A stretch of 9,818 nt of DNA from Clostridia bacterium (GCA_017457465.1 JAFTHJ010000125.1:1-9818); one strand, 5' to 3'. Shown: positions 1-5,946, numbered from the stretch's first letter. Notes: generated by a model from the sequence alone, not told the origin. Made by a program: numbers and translations.

Positions 1-569
1 GCATAGATATGAATTATTACTGTGACGGAGAGCCGCAGTATGAGGCGGACGTTATAAACCGTATATATCAGGACGATGTTTGCGCGACATATGCGTGGCA
101 CACGGCGGAGCGACTTGATTTGCATCCGATATTTATGGGATATGGCGCGGTTGGTATCACCAAGGCTGGAATGTCAAACGTACCCGCGGCGCAGAAATCC
201 TATCCGTTCAACTTTGACGGCTCACCCATAACCCATAAGTCGGCGGATGTTATCTTGATAAATCACGGCGCCAATGACAGACGCAGACCGGCGGACGAAT
301 ATGTGGTGAAATACGGCGAGTTGCTTGACGTGGTGAGAGCGATGAACCCGAATTCGATAATAGTTTCGCTCTCCCCTTTCTGCGGGGCATTCCACGAGGA
401 GCTGGGCGAGTATATCAAGAAATATAACGCGGAGCACGGCTCTGACGTTAAATACATCAGCAGCTACGGCTGGATATCTCCCGAGCCGCTTCACCCACTT
501 CGTGACGGACATATCACGGTTTCCGACCACCTCGTACCTCTGCTTCGCGACATTATTGAAAACGCGTAA
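1..569 (+). CDS. SGNH/GDSL-type esterase, C-terminal part (5' end outside window)
   Basis: The reading frame is open to the left edge, so the visible protein is a fragment; an ATG at base 9 is available but has no visible ribosome binding site. Numbering from that ATG, the GAND motif at residues 87-90 matches block III (GxND) of the SGNH hydrolases, and HP at 162-163 followed by GH at 167-168 matches block V with the catalytic histidine. The nucleophile block (GDS) is not present and should lie just upstream of the window. The stretch around residues 24-50 (helix, then GYGAVG) resembles the segment after the nucleophile in carbohydrate-esterase-like SGNH proteins, including CE2 types. The residue three before the histidine is Glu159 rather than the usual Asp. 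By family, it would remove acyl groups from a carbohydrate or similar ester; the substrate is unknown. It is the only gene of its transcription unit visible here and ends at a strong terminator. Confidence 0.8.
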   Translation, partial: IDMNYYCDGEPQYEADVINRIYQDDVCATYAWHTAERLDLHPIFMGYGAVGITKAGMSNVPAAQKSYPFNFDGSPITHKSADVILINHGANDRRRPADEYVVKYGELLDVVRAMNPNSIIVSLSPFCGAFHEELGEYIKKYNAEHGSDVKYISSYGWISPEPLHPLRDGHITVSDHLVPLLRDIIENA

Positions 570-580
570 AATAATATTAA

Positions 581-616
581 ACGGGCAACGCCTTGAGCGT
601 TGCCCGTATTTCTGTT
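581..616 (+). terminator. Intrinsic terminator after the esterase gene
   Basis: An 11-bp perfect stem (581-591 with 597-607, GC-rich core CGGGCAACGC) has a 5-nt loop and is followed by a T-rich stretch, ATTTCTGTTT. It begins 11 nt after the stop codon and separates the esterase from the spo0A control region. Confidence 0.85.
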
Positions 617-677
617 TAAACCGATTTCGACTCTTTTCTCCCTCTTTTTACTTTGTTTTTGACTTTTTTGTATACTA

Positions 678-764
678 TTACCATAAAATGGAAATAAAAA
701 TCGTGTAATATCTCTGTATGGAAAAATATGGAAAATACTTGAATTTATTTCCAATTTATGGTAA
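678..764. repeat. Long inverted repeat in the spo0A control region
   Basis: The 21-nt arm at 678-698 is the reverse complement of 744-764 with one mismatch. The arms are 45 nt apart. The right arm covers the spacer and part of the -10 hexamer of the spo0A promoter. Between the arms, TATGGAAAA occurs twice (717-725 and 727-735). It could be a binding site for a regulator that loops or holds the promoter, or an RNA or DNA hairpin. The function is inferred only from position. Confidence 0.6.
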
Positions 765-767
765 AAT
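739..767 (+). promoter_or_regulatory. Sigma-A-type promoter of spo0A
   Basis: A -35 TTGAAT (739-744) and a -10 TAAAAT (762-767) are separated by exactly 17 bp, with TGG just before the -10 (extended -10). Transcription should start about 775, giving a short leader of roughly 30 nt. The -35 overlaps a possible sigma-H -10 core, GAAT (741-744). Confidence 0.75.
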
Positions 768-803
768 ATCGGTGTTGAAAAAAATACAATTCGGAGGAAT
801 AAA

Positions 804-1592
804 ATGGAAACTACAACAAAAATACTGATAGCCGACGAAAACGCGGCTCAAAGACAGTCGCTTTACAACGAGCTTATTAGAGTAGGCTACAGAAATATCG
901 AGGAAGCATCTAACGGCGAGGAGGCGCTCATAAAGATAGGGCGCACACATCCCGATATCGCGATAATCGACGTTTGGCTTTCAAAGCTTGACGGAATAGG
1001 CGTTATCAGGAACTGCAAATCGCTGAACTTCGCACCCGATAAGAAACCTGCGTTTATCGTAGTGTCAATGGTATCGAATCAAAATGTTTTTATTGAGGCG
1101 GCACACGCGGGGGCAGACCTTTGTTTGCTGAAGCCGTATAATATAGAAAGCCTTTGCGACCATATAGATTCGCTTACACGCGCCCGTAATCAAGCGGGTG
1201 GTGCCATTGCCGAGCCGTCGGAGGAAAGCAGCAGAACGCCCGACATTGAAACACAGGTCACGAAGATAATCCACCAGATAGGCGTTCCCGCGCATATCAA
1301 AGGATATCAGTATCTTCGTACTGCGATATTACTTACCGTCAACGACAGCGAGATAATCAACAGTGTTACCAAGATACTTTATCCTTCGGTAGCAAAGAAA
1401 TATCAGACCACCACAAGCCGCGTAGAGAGGGCAATACGCCACGCAATTGAGGTCGCGTGGGATAGGGGAGATGTGGATACCCTGAATTCCTATTTTGGCT
1501 ACACGATACAGAACAACCGCGGAAAGCCCACAAATTCGGAGTTTATCGCAATGATTGCGGATAATTTGAGACTGAAATATAAGCTTTATTGA
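804..1592 (+). CDS. spo0A: Spo0A, sporulation response regulator
   Basis: Spo0A is the phosphorelay-controlled transcription factor that commits the cell to sporulation; it acts in the cytoplasm on 0A-box promoters. The protein is 262 residues, close to the usual length. An N-terminal receiver domain (about 5-125) has acidic residues D11/E12, phospho-acceptor D56, S88 and K110. A short Ala/Ser/Glu linker (131-147) leads to the Spo0A C-terminal domain (about 149-262). That domain contains the almost invariant IGVPAHIKGYQYLR segment and the recognition helix with SRVERAIRHAIEVAW (205-219), which identify it as Spo0A. The start is fixed by GGAGGA at 793-798, 5 nt before ATG. After D56 the usual D-[IV]-x-MP loop is VWLSK, with no proline, which is unusual. 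spoIVB, often upstream of spo0A in Clostridia, is not adjacent here; the gene has its own promoter and terminator. Identification is near certain; the effect of the altered loop is inference. Confidence 0.97.
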   Translation: METTTKILIADENAAQRQSLYNELIRVGYRNIEEASNGEEALIKIGRTHPDIAIIDVWLSKLDGIGVIRNCKSLNFAPDKKPAFIVVSMVSNQNVFIEAAHAGADLCLLKPYNIESLCDHIDSLTRARNQAGGAIAEPSEESSRTPDIETQVTKIIHQIGVPAHIKGYQYLRTAILLTVNDSEIINSVTKILYPSVAKKYQTTTSRVERAIRHAIEVAWDRGDVDTLNSYFGYTIQNNRGKPTNSEFIAMIADNLRLKYKLY

Positions 1593-1595
1593 TTT

Positions 1596-1640
1596 AAAGG
1601 GTTCTATGATAGCTATTTAGCTTTCATAGAACCTTTTATT
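1596..1640 (+). terminator. Intrinsic terminator of spo0A
   Basis: GGTTCTATGA (1600-1609) pairs perfectly with TCATAGAACC (1624-1633). The inner AGCT/AGCT can lengthen the stem, and AAAG before it can pair with the TTTT after it. The stem is followed by TTTTATTT. It starts within 10 nt of the stop codon. Confidence 0.85.
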
Positions 1641-1664
1641 TGCAACTTAAGGTTGCAAATAAAA
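1634..1664. repeat. Perfect 13-bp inverted repeat between spo0A and the HTH fusion gene
   Basis: TTTTATTTGCAAC (1634-1646), a 5-nt centre, then GTTGCAAATAAAA (1652-1664). The left arm shares its TTTT with the tail of the spo0A terminator. The repeat ends 14 nt before the -35 of the next gene. It may be an operator for the downstream HTH protein, a second terminator (AT-rich, without a clear T tail), or part of a two-way structure. Confidence 0.6.
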
Positions 1665-1678
1665 CTATTTGCGATTGG

Positions 1679-1707
1679 TTGAAAAAGAGAGAGAAGTGTG
1701 CTAAAAT
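1679..1707 (+). promoter_or_regulatory. Promoter of the HTH/ADP-ribosylglycohydrolase gene
   Basis: -35 TTGAAA (1679-1684), 17 bp, extended -10 TGC-TAAAAT (TG at 1699-1700, hexamer 1702-1707). A small dyad, TGCT (1699-1702) and AGCA (1711-1714), straddles the -10 and could be a short operator half-site pair for an XRE-type repressor. That last point is speculative. Confidence 0.7.
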
Positions 1708-1737
1708 AAAAGCATAAATAAGCTCGGAGGTGCTGTT

Positions 1738-3366
1738 ATGGCTATAGGAAAGGCAATAAACAGATTGAGATTAGGCGCGAAGATGACACAGGAGCAGTTT
1801 GCAACCGCCGTTGGAGTTTCGCATCAGGCAGTGCAGAAATGGGAGTCGGGGGAAAGTTTGCCCACACTTGATAAGCTGATGAAAATATCGGGACTTTTCG
1901 GAGTAACCGTCGATGCGCTTCTCTTTGAGAGCGATATGAGAATAGTCGAGGAAATGGAAAATAACAAAAAGCTCTACCCGAATTATGAAAATATGTATCA
2001 CAGAGAGCTTTATTCCTGTACACTTGCCGACGAGTATCGTCAATGCGTGGAAGAAGGTAAGGATGTTTCGGCATATCGCGATATATTCGAGGCGGTTCAG
2101 AAGATGCCGCGAGGAGCCAACCGAGAGAAAATGGCAGATATCGTGTTTGATATAGTCCTTAACGCCAAGCAAGTCGAGGGCTATCCTTACCGTGAGCCCT
2201 CTGATCTCGAGGGTATCAAGGCGTTGAGGGATGGGTATTCCTCTTGCCGACGCGAGGTGAGTGAGGCGGAGCTTAAAAAGAAGATACACGGCGCGTGGAT
2301 GGGGCGGGTATGCGGATGTCTGCTTGGAAAGCCTATTGAGGGGATTCGGAGCGAGGAGCTGACTCCTATGCTTCGGGAGTCGGGAAACTATCCTATGCGA
2401 AGATATATCAGGTCGTCCGATATAAGCGAGAATATCGCTGCAAACAGCAAGTTCCGCTTCGGTGGAAAATGTTATATAGACACGGTGAGCTGTATGCCTG
2501 TGGATGACGATACAAATTACACGGTTATGGCACAGGAGATTATCAATGCTTACGGCAGGGATTTTACCGCGTTGGATGTCGCAAAGGCGTGGCAGTATTA
2601 TCAACGCCGAGAGGCGTATTGTACGGCAGAGCGTGTGGCTTTCCGAAATTTTGTGAATGGCTACGAGCCCCCCGAATCGGCAATATATAAAAATCCTTAC
2701 AGAGAGTGGGTAGGCGCACAGATAAGGGGAGATTATTTCGGATATATCAACCCCGGTCAGCCGTCACTCGCGGCTGAAATGGCGTTCAGGGATGCCTGTA
2801 TATCACACACAAAGAACGGTATTTACGGAGAGATGTTCGTTGCCGCAATGATTGCCTGTGCCGCTGTGAGCGATTCTATGGAGGATATAATTCTCGGCGG
2901 ACTTGCGCAGATACCTTCCACTTCAAGGCTTTATGAGGCGGTTAGCTTTGTGCTTGGAGTATACAGACGGGGAGGAAAGAGTGATGAGTGTATGCGGCGT
3001 GTACACGAGCTTTATGATGAGCATACTACACACGGCTGGTGTCACACGATATCCAATGCTATGATAGTAACAATGGCGCTTTTGTGGGGTGAGAACGACT
3101 TCGGTAAATCTATATGTCTTGCGGTGCAGAGCGCCTTTGATACCGACTGCAACGGCGCTACGGTCGGCTCGGTACTCGGAATGAAAAACGGTATCGACAG
3201 TATCCACAGGGAGTGGTATGAGCCGATAAATGACACGATAGATACTACGCTTTTCGGAATTGGGGCGGTGAAGATTTCCGAATGCGTTGAGAAAACTATG
3301 GCGCATATGCCCGATAAGACATTCAAAGCGGGGAAGAATGCCGCGGGATTCAGCTGTATTCCGTAA
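1738..3366 (+). CDS. XRE-type HTH fused to ADP-ribosylglycohydrolase (DraG-like) domain
   Basis: A 542-residue protein joining DNA binding to a predicted hydrolase. Residues 5-62 form an XRE/Cro-type helix-turn-helix (MTQEQFATAVGVSHQAVQKW, then a Ser/Glu-rich end). A linker of roughly 100 residues contains a segment ending EPSDLEGI (153-160), which I associate with large clostridial ADP-ribosylglycohydrolases. The catalytic domain starts near 183: GAWMGRVCGCLLGKP corresponds to the usual GxxxGxxxGDxxG start, DDDTNYT (256-262) to the DDT metal motif, and FDTDCNGATVGSVLG (467-481) to the C-terminal DxDxN metal motif. Both halves of the binuclear metal site therefore look present, with Cys471 where Thr or Ser is common. 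Family members remove ADP-ribose from protein side chains or hydrolyse related small molecules; the substrate here is unknown. GGAGG at 1726-1730, 7 nt upstream, supports the start. It is a single-gene unit. It may regulate its own promoter; that is inference. Confidence 0.88.
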   Translation: MAIGKAINRLRLGAKMTQEQFATAVGVSHQAVQKWESGESLPTLDKLMKISGLFGVTVDALLFESDMRIVEEMENNKKLYPNYENMYHRELYSCTLADEYRQCVEEGKDVSAYRDIFEAVQKMPRGANREKMADIVFDIVLNAKQVEGYPYREPSDLEGIKALRDGYSSCRREVSEAELKKKIHGAWMGRVCGCLLGKPIEGIRSEELTPMLRESGNYPMRRYIRSSDISENIAANSKFRFGGKCYIDTVSCMPVDDDTNYTVMAQEIINAYGRDFTALDVAKAWQYYQRREAYCTAERVAFRNFVNGYEPPESAIYKNPYREWVGAQIRGDYFGYINPGQPSLAAEMAFRDACISHTKNGIYGEMFVAAMIACAAVSDSMEDIILGGLAQIPSTSRLYEAVSFVLGVYRRGGKSDECMRRVHELYDEHTTHGWCHTISNAMIVTMALLWGENDFGKSICLAVQSAFDTDCNGATVGSVLGMKNGIDSIHREWYEPINDTIDTTLFGIGAVKISECVEKTMAHMPDKTFKAGKNAAGFSCIP

Positions 3367-3393
3367 TCGGTATTATAAATCTTTTAAATGCAG

Positions 3394-3427
3394 CGCGAGG
3401 GGAACTTTGTAAAAAGTTCCCCTCGCG
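3394..3427. repeat. GC-rich 15-bp hairpin, copy 1 of a dispersed family
   Basis: A perfect 15-bp stem (3394-3408 with 3413-3427) carries a 4-nt GTAA loop. Its core GGGGAAC pairs with GTTCCCC. There is no T tract after it on either strand, so it is not a textbook terminator, although its position after the stop codon of the fusion gene suits transcript ending or 3'-end protection. A close relative lies at 6959-6991. Confidence 0.8.
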
Positions 3428-3514
3428 TAATATATATAATCATAATAATCGCACACTTCGCAAATTTCCGCATATCTATGTAATAACGCTGAAAAATGAT
3501 TTGGAGGGGTAGAT

Positions 3515-3979
3515 ATGAGGAAAAAAGCTGCGCAAGAAAGAAAAAACGGTGTGTCGGGGCGAGGGGTGGTATCGGGACTTACCCGTTGCTACGCGTGGGA
3601 GTTCGCCTCGGTTTCGGAGTATATTTATTATTCCTTGCTCCTTGAGAGGGAGTACCCGGAGCTATCGGATATGTTTGAGAGAGCCGCACTCGACTGTATA
3701 GAGCGTTTCAGAGCGATTGGAGGGATAATACTTTCTCTCGGATATAATCCCGCGCTCAATATGCAGATACGCCATAGCGGGGAGCGATATGAATGCCTTT
3801 CCTTTGAAAATATTGACAGAATACTCGCCTCGTCGGCGGAGCGTGAGAGAAGCTCGATAGCCGCGCTTGATGGGCTTGTGGGAATTTGTGAGGACTGCGA
3901 TACCGTAAATCGAATCGGTCGGATAATATCCGAAAAATCGGAATTTCTAACTATGCTTGAGCGGATGATAAGGTCGTGA
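3515..3979 (+). CDS. Ferritin-like four-helix protein with incomplete metal site
   Basis: A 154-residue protein. After a basic tail of about 20 residues, the pattern WEFASVSEYIYYSLLLE (28-44), a second helix ending GGIILSLGYNP (69-79), and two later helices matches the small rubrerythrin/ferritin-like proteins of Bacillota. Those proteins normally bind two metals through Glu residues and two ExxH motifs. Here E29, E111 and E140 fit the expected positions. The first ExxH becomes C61-I-E-R64, and the second E140-K-S-E143 lacks the His. The alignment is by eye, so residue matching is tentative. Function as an oxidase or iron store is therefore doubtful; a structural or scaffold role is possible. 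GGAGGGG at 3503-3509, 5 nt before the ATG, fixes the start. No clear promoter was found, and there is no terminator before the MATE gene, so some read-through into it is possible. Confidence 0.72.
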   Translation: MRKKAAQERKNGVSGRGVVSGLTRCYAWEFASVSEYIYYSLLLEREYPELSDMFERAALDCIERFRAIGGIILSLGYNPALNMQIRHSGERYECLSFENIDRILASSAERERSSIAALDGLVGICEDCDTVNRIGRIISEKSEFLTMLERMIRS

Positions 3980-4008
3980 AAAAAATTCGAAAAAAATCAG
4001 AAAAACTA

Positions 4009-4037
4009 TTGCATTTTCCTCTCGGCTGTGATAGACT
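4009..4037 (+). promoter_or_regulatory. Promoter of the MATE exporter gene
   Basis: -35 TTGCAT (4009-4014), 17-bp spacer, extended -10 TGA-TAGACT (TG at 4029-4030, hexamer 4032-4037). An A-rich tract upstream (3979-4005) could act as an UP element. Confidence 0.6.
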
Positions 4038-4077
4038 TATCGGACAATAATTCTGATGTTTCTATCGGAGGCGGAAA

Positions 4078-5448
4078 ATGGCAAGGAGCGCGACGAAGGA
4101 CCTCACGCGAGGTTCCTCGATAAAGCAGATTTTGGGATTTATGATCCCGCTTGTTTTTGGTCTTATTTTTCAGCAGATGTACGGTATGGTCGACTCTATG
4201 GTGGTCGGTCGGACGCTTGGCGTAAACGCACTTGCGGGTGTGGGCTCGACGGGGTCTCTCAATTATTTTATTGTGGGATTTTGTACCGGAACCGCTTCCG
4301 GATTTGCTATACCGATAGCCAAGAAATTCGGCGAGGGTGATTATGACGGTTTGCGAAGATTTGTCGGAAACATAATCTGGTTATCCTCGATATTCTCTAT
4401 TATATTGGCTGCGCTAACGGTTGTTTTTTGCGATAATATTCTGACCTTTATGGACACACCCGAAGATGTATTTTCCTACGCTTACGGATATATAGTTGTT
4501 ATATTTGCGGGTATTCCGATAACGGTAGCCTATAACGTTCTTGCGGGGATTATACGCTCTCTCGGAGATTCGCGCTCTCCCGTTGTATTTCTGATGATAT
4601 CGGGAGTCTTGAATGTTTTTCTTGATCTGCTGTTCATTCTTGTGTTTGATATGGGTGTTGTCGGTGCATCACTTGCCACGATAATATCCCAGCTCGTATC
4701 CGCACTTCTGTGTCTGATACTTATAATCAAGAGATTTGATATTCTTCGGCTTACCCGCTCCGACCTTCGTCCGAACGCCGGATATATAGGTACACTTTGC
4801 GGAATGGGATTTCCTATGGGACTTCAATGCTCTCTCACGGCGATAGGCTCTCTCGTGCTTCAAACCTCTATCAATAATCTTGGTTCGGTATATGTCGCCG
4901 CAACTACCGCATCGGCGAAGGTTCAGGCTATTTTTAACTGTCCGTTTGAGGCTATGGGAACGACTATGGCGACCTTTGCTGGGCAAAATCTTGGCGCGGG
5001 GAAGATAGGCAGAATAAGGAGGGGATACAGAGAGGCGTGTATTATAGGCACGGTATATTCAGTGCTCTCGTTTGGAATGGTATGTTTGTTTGGCAAAAGT
5101 ATTCTTGTTCTCTTTATAGATAACCCGACCGAGCAGCTTGTCGGTCTTACACAGCAGAATTTTGTAATAACATCTGCGTTTTACATATTTCTTATGCTTG
5201 TGTTTGTCACACGTTTGCTTATACAGGGGTTGGGATATACGAAAATAGCTATGGTGGCGGGTATATTTGAGATGGTTGCCAGAGCTTTTGTGGGACTTGT
5301 TCTTGTGCCTAATTTCGGGTATATCGGCGCTTGTTTCTCGGGCCCTCTTGCGTGGATACTCGCTACGGCTTTCCTTGTTCCGATGTATATTGTTATTATA
5401 AAGCGACTGCGTGATAAGCAAAGGCATCACACGCTTAATCTGAATTAA
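4078..5448 (+). CDS. MATE-family multidrug/cation antiporter
   Basis: An integral membrane exporter of 456 residues, the normal length for the family. MATE proteins use Na+ or H+ gradients to expel cationic drugs or metabolites. The sequence shows about twelve hydrophobic segments in two similar halves. Family signatures include PLVFGLIFQQMYGMVDSMVVG (24-44) in helix 1, LNVFLDLLFI (178-187), DMGVVGASLATIISQ (191-205), GMGFPMGLQ (232-240) opening the second half, and FAGQNLGAGK (310-319). It ends in a short basic cytoplasmic tail. GGAGG at 4067-4071, 6 nt before the ATG, supports the start. It belongs to the NorM/DinF-like group common in Clostridia; the substrate cannot be named. It has its own promoter and shares the palindromic terminator with the convergent lipoprotein gene. 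Confidence 0.93.
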   Translation: MARSATKDLTRGSSIKQILGFMIPLVFGLIFQQMYGMVDSMVVGRTLGVNALAGVGSTGSLNYFIVGFCTGTASGFAIPIAKKFGEGDYDGLRRFVGNIIWLSSIFSIILAALTVVFCDNILTFMDTPEDVFSYAYGYIVVIFAGIPITVAYNVLAGIIRSLGDSRSPVVFLMISGVLNVFLDLLFILVFDMGVVGASLATIISQLVSALLCLILIIKRFDILRLTRSDLRPNAGYIGTLCGMGFPMGLQCSLTAIGSLVLQTSINNLGSVYVAATTASAKVQAIFNCPFEAMGTTMATFAGQNLGAGKIGRIRRGYREACIIGTVYSVLSFGMVCLFGKSILVLFIDNPTEQLVGLTQQNFVITSAFYIFLMLVFVTRLLIQGLGYTKIAMVAGIFEMVARAFVGLVLVPNFGYIGACFSGPLAWILATAFLVPMYIVIIKRLRDKQRHHTLNLN

Positions 5449-5450
5449 AA

Positions 5451-5486
5451 TAAAAAACGTGTTGGCATATGCCAACACGTTTTTTA
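5451..5486. terminator. Bidirectional terminator, perfect 36-nt palindrome
   Basis: The sequence is its own reverse complement with no unpaired centre: T, six A, ACGTG-type GC core reading CGTGTTGGCATATGCCAACACG, six T, A. Each strand gives a stable hairpin followed by a T tract. It lies 2 nt after the MATE stop and 10 nt from the stop of the convergent lipoprotein gene, so it can end both transcripts. Confidence 0.9.
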
Positions 5487-5496
5487 AAATTCAACA

Positions 5497-5766
5497 TTAT
5501 CTCGGAACAGTTGAGAGGGGACCCCAATTTTTATCACTGTCGTCTTTATCAGCAACATTAATCTTTCCGCCAGCAGTAGTGCTGTCTCCGCCATTACCGC
5601 CATTACCGCCGTTACCGGTGGTACCACCGTCTTCGGAGGGGGATATGGTTGTTTGCTCGGGAGTATCCTCGCCCGACTCGGTGTCGGTTTCGTCACAAGC
5701 CGCGAATGCGAGTATGATGCAAAGAGAGAGCGCGAGGGCGAAAAGCAATTTTATAAATTTATTCAT
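5497..5766 (-). CDS. Small secreted lipoprotein of unknown function
   Basis: An 89-residue protein. It starts with a short basic N-terminus (MNKFIK), a hydrophobic stretch (7-20), and then AFAAC with Cys24 as the probable lipidated residue, so it should be a lipoprotein on the outer face of the membrane. The position at -3 is Phe21, which departs from the lipobox consensus. The mature part is acidic and low-complexity: an Asp/Glu/Thr region (25-46), a GTTGNGGNGGNGGD run (48-61), and a short C-terminal tail. No catalytic domain fits in this length. AAGGAG (plus-strand 5773-5778), 6 nt upstream, and a strong promoter support it as a real gene. The Gly-Asn run is encoded by tandem 9-nt repeats. 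I do not recognise a family. Confidence 0.75.
   Translation of the reverse strand: MNKFIKLLFALALSLCIILAFAACDETDTESGEDTPEQTTISPSEDGGTTGNGGNGGNGGDSTTAGGKINVADKDDSDKNWGPLSTVPR
5588..5623. repeat. Tandem 9-nt repeat inside the lipoprotein gene
   Basis: On the plus strand CCGCCATTA occurs at 5588-5596 and 5597-5605, then CCGCCGTTA at 5606-5614 and a diverged fourth unit, CCGGTGGTA, at 5615-5623. The unit length keeps the reading frame, so changes in copy number would lengthen or shorten the Gly-Gly-Asn stretch. A 14-nt palindrome (5616-5629) abuts it. Confidence 0.8.
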
Positions 5767-5797
5767 ACAATACTCCTTAAATGATATTTATACAAAA

Positions 5798-5826
5798 ATT
5801 GTAACATAAGAAGCCCCATTTGTCAA
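5798..5826 (-). promoter_or_regulatory. Promoter of the lipoprotein gene
   Basis: Read on the minus strand: consensus -35 TTGACA (5826-5821), 17 bp, extended -10 TGT-TACAAT (hexamer 5803-5798). The leader before the start codon is about 25 nt. It is divergent from the dehydrogenase promoter 90 bp away. Confidence 0.85.
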
Positions 5827-5886
5827 CAGAGAATTTACTTACAATTTGTTTTTCGGGTGTTAATTGCTCTTTTCTGATATTTTTTA

Positions 5887-5911
5887 TCTTCGACCTGCTT
5901 TCGGTGGAAGA
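5887..5911. repeat. Dyad just upstream of the dehydrogenase promoter
   Basis: TCTTCGACC (5887-5895) and GGTGGAAGA (5903-5911) are inverted copies with one mismatch around a 7-nt centre. The dyad ends 5 bp before the -35 hexamer, a position typical of activator sites. No regulator can be named. Confidence 0.4.
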
Positions 5912-5916
5912 GTGTG

Positions 5917-5946
5917 TTGACAAAAAACTCATATAGGTGTTATAAT
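5917..5946 (+). promoter_or_regulatory. Consensus promoter of the hydroxyacid dehydrogenase gene
   Basis: Perfect -35 TTGACA (5917-5922) and perfect -10 TATAAT (5941-5946) with an 18-bp spacer and TGT before the -10. The expected transcription start, about 5953, is at the TTG codon sometimes read as an earlier start, which argues against that start. Confidence 0.88.

Noticed and set aside
626..632. TTCGACT, a near match to an inverted Spo0A box upstream of spo0A
   Set aside because: One mismatch in a 7-mer, over 100 bp from the promoter, is too weak for a claim of autoregulation.
1771..2604. Long minus-strand frame (277 codons) opposite the HTH/hydrolase gene
   Set aside because: The protein looks like a complement of the real gene (many Arg/His/Leu, no domain), and there is no promoter or ribosome binding site for it.
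3431..3486. TATAAT (3435-3440) and TAATAA (3481-3486) as promoters for the ferritin-like gene
   Set aside because: Neither has an acceptable -35 at the right distance; sporulation sigma patterns near CATATCTAT (3471-3479) also lacked a matching -35.
4056..4340. Plus-strand frame overlapping the start of the MATE gene
   Set aside because: It is out of frame with a clear MATE protein and has no independent start signal.
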